The translations under genes were made by a program, and so were the position numbers. Below are positions 1 through 7,265 of a stretch of 13,921 nt of DNA, one piece after another. Position 1 is the first letter of the stretch. Each line of letters starts with the position of its first letter. The stretch is from GCA-2719315 sp964448645. GTDB taxonomy: Bacteria; Bacteroidota; Bacteroidia; Flavobacteriales; Flavobacteriaceae. The stretch is from NCBI GenBank assembly GCA_964448645.1, contig CAYUZY010000049.1:1-13921 (forward strand), written 5' to 3'. Below the pieces are notes generated by a model. The model saw only the letters and a program-made list of their open reading frames with translations, made no database searches and was not told where the DNA came from.

Positions 1-84
1 CAATGAATAAGGCAACGTATCTAATATTTTTAATAAATGTAGTGCATCCCACTTGGACTCACAAATGATTAGAATATTATTCAT
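1..84 (-). CDS. 5' fragment of an unrecognised minus-strand gene
   Basis: An ATG at 84 (reading leftward) opens a frame that stays open for 28 codons to the window edge. The peptide starts MNNILIICESKWDALHLLK and continues to PYSL. A short hydrophobic beta strand (ILIIC) followed by an amphipathic helix suggests a Rossmann-like alpha/beta N-terminus, as in many GT-B glycosyltransferases or SAM enzymes, but the fragment is too short to assign a family. It is transcribed away from the glycan operon on the other strand. No clear Shine-Dalgarno motif precedes it. The continuous reading frame, good start position and amphipathic pattern make a real gene likely; the product is unknown. Confidence 0.55.
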   Translation of the reverse strand, partial: MNNILIICESKWDALHLLKILDTLPYSL

Positions 85-133
85 GATTTAAAATAGTAGA
101 TTTTTATTATTTTAGTATAAACCTATTCATGAT
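78..133. repeat. Pair of 10-bp direct repeats TATTCATGAT
   Basis: TATTCATGAT occurs at 78-87 and again at 124-133, 46 bases apart. The first copy contains the start codon of the leftward gene on the minus strand. The core TCATGA is palindromic. The repeats lie in the divergent gap next to the point where the GNAT gene loses its 5' end, so they may be a small duplication or recombination scar, but chance is also possible. Confidence 0.4.
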
Positions 134-142
134 AGTTATAAA
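114..142 (-). promoter_or_regulatory. Possible sigma-70-like promoter for the leftward gene
   Basis: Read on the minus strand, TATACT (114-119) resembles a -10 box and TTTATA (137-142) a weak -35 box, separated by exactly 17 bases. This would give a leader of about 20 to 25 bases before the ATG at 84. A better -35 match, TTGACA (minus strand of 154-159), lies further upstream but has no good -10 partner at normal spacing. In DNA this AT-rich such matches arise easily by chance, so this is only a candidate. Confidence 0.22.
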
Positions 143-180
143 TATATTTTAACTGTCAAATTTACTAATCCTTCATCTAA

Positions 181-1035
181 ACTTTCAAAGCTTCATTTAT
201 ATCCTTTGTTTGTGTTGATGAAAAATATAGAGGGCTTGGTTTATCTAGGGATTTAATTAATTGTTTTATATATGAATGTAAAAAAAGAAATTCTATAATC
301 TCAGTTGTTGTTGCAAGAAAACTCGTTGACAATTTTTATAAAAAATTTAATTTTTATGGGATATCTCAATATTCTAAAATTAAAATAAATCTTGATGCTA
401 ATTTTGGCAATCAAAAATTTGAATTTGTTGATTTAAAACAGAAATATTATAAAAAAATAAACAGTATATATAATTCAACATATTCAAAAACTCATGGGGC
501 ATTTAAAAGAGATTTAGAATATTGGTTTTATGTAGAAAAAAAAGCAAGTTCATTAGGATTAAAAAGTATCGCTATAATTAATAAAAAATTATTAAAAGGT
601 TATATAATTTATGATAAAAATAATATTTATGAAATTGCCCTAGATGATAATATAAATTATATAGATGTTTTATGTCGATTATCATTTTTGAAAAAGATAA
701 ATAAGGATATAACTGTTCATTGTTCTTTGGAACATCCAATTAATTTATTCACAAATAATTTAGACTATTCTTTAATACTTAGGCAATGTAATTATGGGGG
801 TCACATGATTAGGATTAACGATTTGGGATATTTAAAGAAAATTTTTTTAAATCAAGTTAATAAGAATAATAAAGTTTTAGAAAAATTGAAAATAAATATT
901 GATAAGCTTAATAATAAAAATTTAAATTATGAAAAGTCAAGTTTATTAGTTTCTTCTAATATTCTTTCTAATTCTAAATTTTTTAAAGAATCACTTTTAA
1001 AGTCTTTTAATATCCCATTAATGGATCAAATATGA
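181..1035 (+). pseudogene. 5'-truncated Eis-like GNAT N-acetyltransferase
   Basis: The frame is open from 181, just after an in-frame TAA at 178-180, to TGA at 1033-1035 (284 codons). It has no ATG or GTG upstream of a TTG at 688, which lies deep inside the homologous region. The visible part begins at GNAT motif A: a beta strand then EKYRGLGLSRDL, where R-x-x-G-x-S is the acetyl-CoA pyrophosphate loop, followed by FYKKFNFYG, typical of GNAT motif B. Downstream a second acetyltransferase-like half and a C-terminal segment with HMIRINDLGYLKKIF resemble Eis-type proteins with an SCP2-like tail. The N-terminal 60 to 80 residues expected before motif A are missing, and the other two frames from 85 to 180 do not supply them. 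The downstream frame is fully intact, suggesting recent truncation or a very unusual start. Its stop overlaps the next ATG (ATGA), as in the rest of the operon. The acceptor substrate is unknown; in this setting an amino sugar is the natural guess. Confidence 0.7.
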
Positions 1036-1892
1036 AATTAGCAATAGGAACAGCTCAGTGGGGAATGAATTATGGCATAAATAATTCTACAGGAATTACT
1101 AAGAATAGTGATATAAAGAAAATTATTTCATTTTCAAAAAAAGAAAAAATTGATATGATTGATACAGCTAGAGGTTATGGGAATTCTGAAAAAAGAATAG
1201 GTAGATTAATTACTAAAGATTTCAAAGTAGTGAGTAAGTTTGGAAATATTAAAAAATACGGTAGTATTAATGATCAACTTAATAAATCTTTATTTAATCT
1301 TGGTGTAGATAGAATATATGCTTATTTATTTCATGATATAAACGATTTAATTACTAATATTAATTATTGGAATGAATTGAAATCATTAAAAGCTTCTGGA
1401 AAGATATCTAAAATTGGATATTCTATATATGAACCACAAGAATTAGATTTATTAATAGAAAAGAATTGTATTCCTGATATTGTTCAATTACCATTTAATA
1501 TTTTAGACAGAAGGTTTTATTATTATTTCTCAATGCTAAAAAAAATGAAAGTTGAAATTCATATTAGATCAATTTTTTTACAAGGTATAATTTTTAAGGA
1601 TTTATCTATTTTAAAAGGAAATTTTAAAACACTTAAAAGACCTCTAAAGCTTATTGATAAGATAGCAAAAGAATTTTTAACAAAAATTCATGATATGGCT
1701 ATACATTATCCATTTTCAATTGCTGATATTGATTACATAGTTGTTGGACTAGATAATTTTGTTCAATTACAACAATTTTTTGAAAAATTAAAAAAACCAA
1801 TAAATAAAGATATTTTTAAAAGTATTGAAGAAATTAAGTTGAATGAAAAAGAAATTTTTTTTTTAAACCCGTCTAATTGGAATATCAAATGA
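1032..1892 (+). CDS. Aldo/keto reductase (AKR family)
   Basis: This 286-residue protein is a predicted NAD(P)H-dependent aldo/keto reductase, a soluble TIM-barrel enzyme. The N-terminus carries GTAQWGMNYGI (6-16), the family signature. The catalytic tetrad is visible: Asp44 and Tyr49 in IDTARGYGNSE, Lys69 in VVSKFG and His101 in YLFHD. The C-terminus ends in the LNPSNWN motif (278-284) common in AKRs of polysaccharide clusters. Length is normal for this subgroup. The ATG overlaps the stop of the preceding GNAT remnant by 4 bases and its own stop overlaps the next gene by 4 bases, so translation is probably coupled. In nonulosonic acid loci such AKRs lie beside NeuB-type synthases and probably oxidise or reduce a hydroxyl/carbonyl of the sugar; the true substrate cannot be read from sequence. 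A T10 tract lies near the 3' end (1855-1864). Confidence 0.9.
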   Translation: MKLAIGTAQWGMNYGINNSTGITKNSDIKKIISFSKKEKIDMIDTARGYGNSEKRIGRLITKDFKVVSKFGNIKKYGSINDQLNKSLFNLGVDRIYAYLFHDINDLITNINYWNELKSLKASGKISKIGYSIYEPQELDLLIEKNCIPDIVQLPFNILDRRFYYYFSMLKKMKVEIHIRSIFLQGIIFKDLSILKGNFKTLKRPLKLIDKIAKEFLTKIHDMAIHYPFSIADIDYIVVGLDNFVQLQQFFEKLKKPINKDIFKSIEEIKLNEKEIFFLNPSNWNIK

Positions 1893-2878
1893 AAACAAAA
1901 ATAATTGCTGAAGTTGCTCAAGGATTTGAAGGTAGTTTTAAACAATCAAAGTTATTAATAAAGGCAGCGGCAAAAGCTAAAGCTGATGCAGTAAAATTTC
2001 AATTAGTTTTTGCTGATGAGTTAGCAACTCCAGAATATAAATATTTTAAACTATTTAAAGAGTTAGAGATGACTAATAATAAATGGCAATTATTATCAGA
2101 ATATGCTAAAAAATTATCTATAGAGCTTATAGTTGATATTTTTGGAAAAAAGAGTTTATCATTAGCTTGTAAATTAGAATTAAGTTGTATCAAAATTCAC
2201 GGCACAGATATTACTAATATTGAACTTTTGAATTTAGTTTCAAAATCAAATATTTCATCAGTTATCCTTGGAATTGGGGGCTCTAGATATCATGAAATAA
2301 ATGAAGCAATTAAGATTTTGAAAAATAAAAATTTAACTATTTTACTTGGTTTTCAAGCTTATCCAACAAAAACTGAGGATAATCAAATATCAAGGATTAA
2401 GATTCTTTCAAAAAAAATTAAGGAAAATTTGATTTTTGGTTTTGCAGATCATGAAATTAAAGATGATATAAAATACATAATTTCTTTAATTGCAATTGGA
2501 TTTGGAGCTAAAGTTATAGAAAAGCATATCACTTTGGGCAAAATTATGGAGCTAGAGGATCATGAATCTGCATTAAATCCGGATGAGTTTAAAAAATTTG
2601 TTGATATAGTTAGATCTTCAGAAAAGGCAATTGGCATATCAAAAGATAAAGCTGACTTTGGGATGAGTCAATCGGAAATAGAATATTCAAAAAAAATAAG
2701 AAGACATGTTGTAAGTTCAAAGAGAATTTTAAAGGAGACAATTTTAAAACCAGAACATCTACTTTTGAAAAGAACATCATCTTTAAAAAATATTCAAGAT
2801 TTAAAAAAAGTATACAACAAAAAAGTTTTAAAAACAATTGAAAAAAACAAACCTCTAAAATTAAAAGATCTTAGTTAA
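1889..2878 (+). CDS. Divergent NeuB-family nonulosonic acid synthase-like protein
   Basis: NeuB-family enzymes condense phosphoenolpyruvate with an aldose to make a nine-carbon keto acid. ATG 1889 is chosen because it overlaps the upstream TGA (ATGA) and gives 329 residues starting MKTKIIAEVAQG; a TTG 12 bases upstream is less likely. The TIM barrel shows Glu8 in IAEVAQG, Lys36 in AVKFQ, and both metal-ligand histidines, His188 in GFADH and His213 in VIEKH. A C-terminal SAF (antifreeze-like) domain starts about residue 265 with RRHVVSSKRI. Two core motifs deviate. The usual K-I-x-S-x-E becomes KIHGTD (102-107), so Asp107 replaces the catalytic-site glutamate. The usual C-T-x-x-YP becomes GFQAYPT (154-160). 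The protein is therefore a paralogue clearly distinct from the PseI encoded at 8749. It lies between an AKR and an SpsF-like nucleotidyltransferase, implying a dedicated sugar-acid route. Exact substrate unknown. Confidence 0.85.
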   Translation: MKTKIIAEVAQGFEGSFKQSKLLIKAAAKAKADAVKFQLVFADELATPEYKYFKLFKELEMTNNKWQLLSEYAKKLSIELIVDIFGKKSLSLACKLELSCIKIHGTDITNIELLNLVSKSNISSVILGIGGSRYHEINEAIKILKNKNLTILLGFQAYPTKTEDNQISRIKILSKKIKENLIFGFADHEIKDDIKYIISLIAIGFGAKVIEKHITLGKIMELEDHESALNPDEFKKFVDIVRSSEKAIGISKDKADFGMSQSEIEYSKKIRRHVVSSKRILKETILKPEHLLLKRTSSLKNIQDLKKVYNKKVLKTIEKNKPLKLKDLS

Positions 2879-2879
2879 A

Positions 2880-3632
2880 ATGAAAAGAAAATTAGCGGCA
2901 GCAATAGCATGTAGAAATCAAGGTAGTAGGTTATATGGAAAGCCACTTCAGAATCTTGATGTTGAGAAGGGAATAACAATTTTGGATAATATGATATTAT
3001 GTTTAAAATCAATAAAAATTATTGATGAAATTGTTCTGGGTATTTCTGAAGAACTAGAGAATGAAAGATATAAGACTATTGCTAAAAAACATAATATATC
3101 TTATATAGTGGGAGATGAAGAAAATGTATTAGAGCGTTTGATAATGTGTGGAGAGTCTGTTTTAGCGACGGATATTTTTAGAATAACATCTGAATCTCCT
3201 TTTCTTTATTTTGAATTAGTTGAAAAGATGTGGGATAGATATTTAGATAACAATTTAGATGCACTTTTTATGGATTATTTAATTGATGGAATAGGCTTTG
3301 AGATTATTTCCATGAAATCTCTTAAATTATCAAGTAAAAAAGGACTTGATATTCATAAATCAGAATTTTGTTCTTTATACATTAGAGAAAATATCCATTT
3401 ATTTAATGTTGAAAAAGTAGTACCTCCTAAGCACTTGATAAGAAAAGATTTAAGGTTAACTGTAGATAATCCTGAAGATTTGGTATTATGCAGAAAAATT
3501 TATAAAGAATTTGAATCTCAAGCTCCAAAAATCAAAATTGAGGATATTATAAATTTTTTGGACAATAATCCAAAGCTAAAAGAGTTTGTATCTTCATATT
3601 TAGATAAAGGTTATTCAACAATGTATAAATAA
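2880..3632 (+). CDS. SpsF-like cytidylyltransferase/nucleotidyltransferase
   Basis: This 250-residue GT-A-fold protein resembles the SpsF/PseF/NeuA group, which activates keto-sugar acids by transferring CMP (or another NMP) from the NTP. The nucleotide-binding start reads AAAIACRNQGSRLYGKPL (6-23), matching the x-x-R-x-x-S-x-R-L-x-G-K pattern. GDEENVLERL (78-87) matches the SpsF G-x-x-E-D-V-L-x-R element and LRLTVDNPEDL (191-201) the C-terminal RLTVDTPED element. The metal-binding segment normally reading T-G-D-C-P is TSESP (103-107), so the usual aspartate is replaced by Ser-Glu. The gene begins one base after the preceding stop and has almost no Shine-Dalgarno sequence, so it depends on coupling. 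The likely substrate is the product of the NeuB-like synthase just upstream; that pairing is inferred from position. Confidence 0.82.
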   Translation: MKRKLAAAIACRNQGSRLYGKPLQNLDVEKGITILDNMILCLKSIKIIDEIVLGISEELENERYKTIAKKHNISYIVGDEENVLERLIMCGESVLATDIFRITSESPFLYFELVEKMWDRYLDNNLDALFMDYLIDGIGFEIISMKSLKLSSKKGLDIHKSEFCSLYIRENIHLFNVEKVVPPKHLIRKDLRLTVDNPEDLVLCRKIYKEFESQAPKIKIEDIINFLDNNPKLKEFVSSYLDKGYSTMYK

Positions 3633-3646
3633 AAATTAAGAGAAAG

Positions 3647-4987
3647 ATGAAATTAAAGTTAACAAATTCAATTATTTATAAGTCGGAGGTTCATGATTAT
3701 ATACCAGGGGGAGCTCACACGTATTCAAAAGGTGATGATCAGTTTCCAGAAAATGCTCCTAGCGCTATAGTATCAGGGAAAGGGGCTTATGTTTGGGATT
3801 TAGACGGTAATAAATATTTAGATTGCTCAATGGGCTTATCTAGTGTTTCATTGGGTCATGCTTTTCAACCAGTTCTTGAAGCTGTTAAAGAAGAATTGGA
3901 TCTGGGAGTAAATTTTCAAAGACCATCTTATATTGAATTGGAAATAGCAAAAAAATTTTTGAGTTTAGTTCCACAACATCAGATGATAAAGTTTACTAAA
4001 AATGGATCAACTGCAACCTCAGCAGCAGTCAAATTAGCACGGGCAAAAACAGGTAGAAAGTTAATTGCTTTTCCTTCAGATCATCCTTTTTTTTCTTATG
4101 ATGATTGGTTTATTGGGAAAACTCAATGTAACAAAGGAGTTCCAAATGAGATTTCAGAATTATCTTTAACCTTCAAGTCTTGTAGTTTGGGGGATTTAGA
4201 AAAACTATTTAAACAATACCCTAATCAAATAGCTGGTGTAATTATGGAACCAGAAAGGGTAACATGTTATAATTGTAATTGTTCTATTCCAGTTAGTGAC
4301 TATCTTCAAAAAGCCATTAAGTTAACACAAAGAAATGGGGCAATTTTTATTTTGGATGAAATAGTTACAGGATTTAAAATTGATTTACCTGGAGCGATTT
4401 CTAAATATGAACTTGAACCTGATATAGCAACTTGGGGGAAAGGTATAGCAAACGGTTTTTCATTTTGTGCAATAACGGGTAAAAAAGAAATTATGCAGCT
4501 GGGGGGGATTTCTCAAATTGGTAATGAAAAAGTTTTTCTTACCTCAACAACTCATGGAGGGGAAACTCATGCAATTCGTGCTGCTCTTAAAACAATTCAA
4601 ATTTTTGAAGAAGAAAAAGTAGTTGATCATAATCATTCAATGGGTATTAAGCTTATTGAAAAAGCTACTAAAATGATTGAAGAATTGGATTTATGTAAAT
4701 CAATTAAGATAATACCTTGTCCTTGGGTTGTAGCATTTACTTTTAAAAATAAAGAAGGTAAAGATTGTGAATTTCATAGAACTTTTTTTTTACAAGAAAT
4801 GATTAATGAAGGGATTTTATTTCAAGGTGTTTTTATTCCTTGTTTTGAACACAAAAATCAAGAGTTAGAATATTTTTTAAAAGGATTAAAAAAGACCTTA
4901 ACTAGATATAAATTTGCTTTTGAAGATGGAATTAAAAAGCATCTATCTGGTGAAGTTACAAAATCTGTTTTTAGAAAAATTTTATGA
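3647..4987 (+). CDS. Class III PLP aminotransferase (HemL/glutamate-1-semialdehyde-like)
   Basis: This 446-residue protein belongs to the class III PLP enzymes, close to glutamate-1-semialdehyde aminotransferase in layout but not expected to be HemL itself because of its locus. Visible elements are PGGAHTYSK (20-28), the family N-terminal signature; GAYVWDLDGNKYLD (46-59); KNGSTATSAAVKLARAKTGR (118-137), the PLP-phosphate loop with GST in place of GSE/GTE; LDEIVTGF (236-243) with Asp237 contacting the pyridine nitrogen; and Lys265 in ATWGKGIANG as the Schiff-base lysine. The family HPFFSYDDW segment (146-154) is present. A Cys-rich stretch, CYNCNC (207-212), follows the MEPE segment. A G7 tract at 4501-4507 is exceptional in such AT-rich DNA. 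The purine-rich AGAGAAAG just before ATG is one of the few ribosome-site-like sequences here. It probably aminates a keto sugar or a carried intermediate. Confidence 0.87.
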   Translation: MKLKLTNSIIYKSEVHDYIPGGAHTYSKGDDQFPENAPSAIVSGKGAYVWDLDGNKYLDCSMGLSSVSLGHAFQPVLEAVKEELDLGVNFQRPSYIELEIAKKFLSLVPQHQMIKFTKNGSTATSAAVKLARAKTGRKLIAFPSDHPFFSYDDWFIGKTQCNKGVPNEISELSLTFKSCSLGDLEKLFKQYPNQIAGVIMEPERVTCYNCNCSIPVSDYLQKAIKLTQRNGAIFILDEIVTGFKIDLPGAISKYELEPDIATWGKGIANGFSFCAITGKKEIMQLGGISQIGNEKVFLTSTTHGGETHAIRAALKTIQIFEEEKVVDHNHSMGIKLIEKATKMIEELDLCKSIKIIPCPWVVAFTFKNKEGKDCEFHRTFFLQEMINEGILFQGVFIPCFEHKNQELEYFLKGLKKTLTRYKFAFEDGIKKHLSGEVTKSVFRKIL

Positions 4988-6303
4988 TAGAAAATAAACA
5001 TATTGTTGTAGGAGGGGGAATTGCGGGTATTTGTACAGCCTTATTTTTATCCGAAAAGGGGAAGTCGGTAGTGCTTATTGAGCAAGATAAAATCTTGGGA
5101 GGTTTATTGAAGTCTGTTTATCCATTTGACGAAAATTTTCATTTTGATTATGGAACTCATTTTTTAGCACAAACCGGAAATTTTAAATTAGATAAAATTT
5201 TATTTAATAGTTTAGAAGTTAATTACTTTGATTATTTAAAAGTAGGATCTTTTTATAAATCACTTTATCAAAACAATGGATTTGTAACAGATTTTCATTT
5301 AAAAAATAGAAATCATTTTTTTAAACAAATTAACTTAAATCCATTAGCTTCAGCAAAAAGTTTAAAGGATCAACTTATAAACAGTTATGGTGAAGGTTAT
5401 ACAAATGAGCTGTTCAATCCTATATTAAAAAAATTTTATGGATTAGAATCTGAAATGCTTAGAATTGATGCACACCGTTTATTTGGATTACAAAGAATTA
5501 TTGCCGCTGATGAAATGACAACAAATGATTTAAAAGCAAATCATAAGGTTTATGATAATCTTTTGGCTTATCATTCATATAATCAAGGACTTAGTCCTAT
5601 TAAATCAAGTTATCCTGTTAAAGGAGGTATTGGTAAATGGATTGAAACCCTTACAAAACTTCTACATCAAAATGGGGTTAAAATATTCACAGAAACTAAA
5701 ATAAATTCAATAGAAAAAGAAGGAAATAAAATAAATAAAATAAAATTTGGAGATAATTACTATGGAATAGATCAATTATATTGGACAGCACCTTTGGCTT
5801 TTATTCTTCCTTATTTAAATTTAGAACCTTCATACGAATTAACTAGTTTACCTAGATTAACTAGTTATATTGCTCATTTTGTTGTTGACAAACAATATAA
5901 AACAGATTTATACTATTTTCAATGTTTTGATCCGGACTTCAGAACATTTCGAGTAACCTTGTACGATAATTTTTCTGAGCCTTGTGGAGAAAATAGTTTT
6001 CGAATTACTGTCGAAAGTTTAATTAAAGAAAATGATAAAATTGAAGAAACTTTTAATCAAACTCTTTTTAATGAATTGATTCGAATGGAAGTAATTCCTT
6101 TAGATAGTAATATTTTAAAACAAACGAGTAGTTTGGTTAGAAACACTTTTCCTGTTTTAACTAATGAAATAAAGAGTCAGGAAGAAAAACCTGATGTAAA
6201 GTTGAAGAAAACCTTTAAAAATCTTCATTTTTTTGGTAAAGCATATTCAGAAAAATGGTTTATGAATGAAGTAATAGATGAAATTTATCAAGCATTAAAA
6301 TGA
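4984..6303 (+). CDS. FAD-dependent amine oxidase/protoporphyrinogen oxidase-like protein
   Basis: This 439-residue protein starts with a classic Rossmann dinucleotide fold: HIVVGGGIAGICTALFLSEKG with G10-x-G12-x-x-G15, Glu33 at the end of strand 2 (LIEQD) for the adenosine ribose, and the following GG pair (39-40). HFDYGTHF (53-60) and YPVKGGIGKWIETL (211-224) match the FAD-binding pattern of the amine oxidase/protoporphyrinogen oxidase and UDP-galactopyranose mutase superfamily. No signal peptide or transmembrane segment is apparent. It overlaps the aminotransferase by 4 bases (ATGA) and the following PseG-like gene by 4 bases (ATGA), so it is part of the same translationally coupled run. 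Members of this superfamily in O-antigen loci are poorly characterised. It could oxidise an amino or hydroxyl group of the sugar, or act as a flavin-dependent mutase; sequence alone does not decide. Confidence 0.8.
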   Translation: MIENKHIVVGGGIAGICTALFLSEKGKSVVLIEQDKILGGLLKSVYPFDENFHFDYGTHFLAQTGNFKLDKILFNSLEVNYFDYLKVGSFYKSLYQNNGFVTDFHLKNRNHFFKQINLNPLASAKSLKDQLINSYGEGYTNELFNPILKKFYGLESEMLRIDAHRLFGLQRIIAADEMTTNDLKANHKVYDNLLAYHSYNQGLSPIKSSYPVKGGIGKWIETLTKLLHQNGVKIFTETKINSIEKEGNKINKIKFGDNYYGIDQLYWTAPLAFILPYLNLEPSYELTSLPRLTSYIAHFVVDKQYKTDLYYFQCFDPDFRTFRVTLYDNFSEPCGENSFRITVESLIKENDKIEETFNQTLFNELIRMEVIPLDSNILKQTSSLVRNTFPVLTNEIKSQEEKPDVKLKKTFKNLHFFGKAYSEKWFMNEVIDEIYQALK

Positions 6304-7265
6304 GAAAAATAGCCTTTAATTGCAATCAAACAAAAAAACAAGGTTTGGGACATTTTTCTAGATGTTTGAATTTAGCGAAACATATGGTTATTTTGAGAAA
6401 TTGTAATATTTATTTTTTGGGAGAATTTTCATCTTTTTCCACTGAAATTTTGAATGAATTAAAGTTTAAAATAATAAAAGTTAATTCAAAAAATGCAATT
6501 GATTCATATGTAAAGAACTTTGATATTTTAATTACTGACAGGTATGATATCAATCAAGATTATTTGAATTTATTATTGAATATTAAGGAAACAAAAAAAG
6601 TTTTTATTGATGATTTTAATGTTCTTGATTTTACGCAACAAGATTTGGTTATTAATTTTCGAGTAGGAGCATCGGCATTTAATTATAATTCGAAAGATTG
6701 TGCATTGGGGCCAGAATATTTTATTTACACTCCTATATTATCAAAGATTAGAATGAATTATAAATTTAGGAATGATGTTAATTTAGTCTTATTTTATGGC
6801 ACGAGTACCGATCAGAGTAATTCATTTTTTATGAAATTGCCTCAATATTTAATTAAAACTTACAAAAATATAAATGTAATTCATTTGACAAATCATTTGA
6901 GCTCATTTAAACACAAGAGATACAAAACGATTAACTTAAATCCTGATATTGAAAAATACTTTGAAACTGCTGACATAATTATTAACGGAGGAGGGTTGAT
7001 TAAATATGAAGCTGCCTTTTGTGGAATACCATCAGCTACATTATCTACTACGATAGAACAACATGAAGATACCCTAGTTTTAGAAAAAGAAAATTTACTT
7101 TATAATTTAGGATGTCAAACCAACGCAGAAAAGATTAATCTAGAAGAAAAATTAAACTGTTTTATCCAAGATTCAGTTTTAAGACAGACATTATATGAAG
7201 AAGGCAGAAAAATTTTTAAACCTAAATCTATTACTAATTTAATTAATAAAATAAATGAACTCTAA
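6300..7265 (+). CDS. pseG: PseG-like UDP-sugar hydrolase (GT-B fold)
   Basis: This 321-residue protein resembles PseG, which removes UDP from UDP-2,4-diacetamido-2,4,6-trideoxy-L-altrose to release the sugar used by PseI. The N-terminal motif QGLGHFSRCLNLA (14-26) contains His18, equivalent to the catalytic histidine of PseG (His17 in the Campylobacter enzyme). FDILITDRYDIN (74-85), VFIDDF (101-106), DLVINF (115-120) and LGPEY (136-140) follow the PseG order. The C-terminal nucleotide site reads IINGGGLIKYEAAFCGIPS (227-245). It differs from textbook PseG in the glycine-rich loop before this, FYGTSTD (165-171), and overall similarity looks modest, so a glycosyltransferase role is a real alternative. 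The gene overlaps its neighbours by 4 bases upstream and 11 bases downstream. The PseI at 8749 supports a hydrolase role in a pseudaminic-type pathway. Confidence 0.72.
   Translation: MRKIAFNCNQTKKQGLGHFSRCLNLAKHMVILRNCNIYFLGEFSSFSTEILNELKFKIIKVNSKNAIDSYVKNFDILITDRYDINQDYLNLLLNIKETKKVFIDDFNVLDFTQQDLVINFRVGASAFNYNSKDCALGPEYFIYTPILSKIRMNYKFRNDVNLVLFYGTSTDQSNSFFMKLPQYLIKTYKNINVIHLTNHLSSFKHKRYKTINLNPDIEKYFETADIIINGGGLIKYEAAFCGIPSATLSTTIEQHEDTLVLEKENLLYNLGCQTNAEKINLEEKLNCFIQDSVLRQTLYEEGRKIFKPKSITNLINKINEL

Noticed and set aside
688..1035. A separate 115-residue gene starting at TTG 688
   Set aside because: The same frame continues upstream to 181 with clear GNAT motifs, so this is the C-terminal part of the truncated acetyltransferase, not an independent gene.
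1877..1888. TTG 1877 as the start of the NeuB-like gene
   Set aside because: ATG 1889 overlaps the upstream stop as ATGA, like other junctions here, and directly precedes the conserved KIIAEV strand.
3647..4987. Housekeeping HemL for tetrapyrrole synthesis
   Set aside because: The PLP phosphate loop and HPFFSYDDW segment differ from HemL and the gene is embedded in a glycan operon; a sugar-related aminotransferase is more likely.
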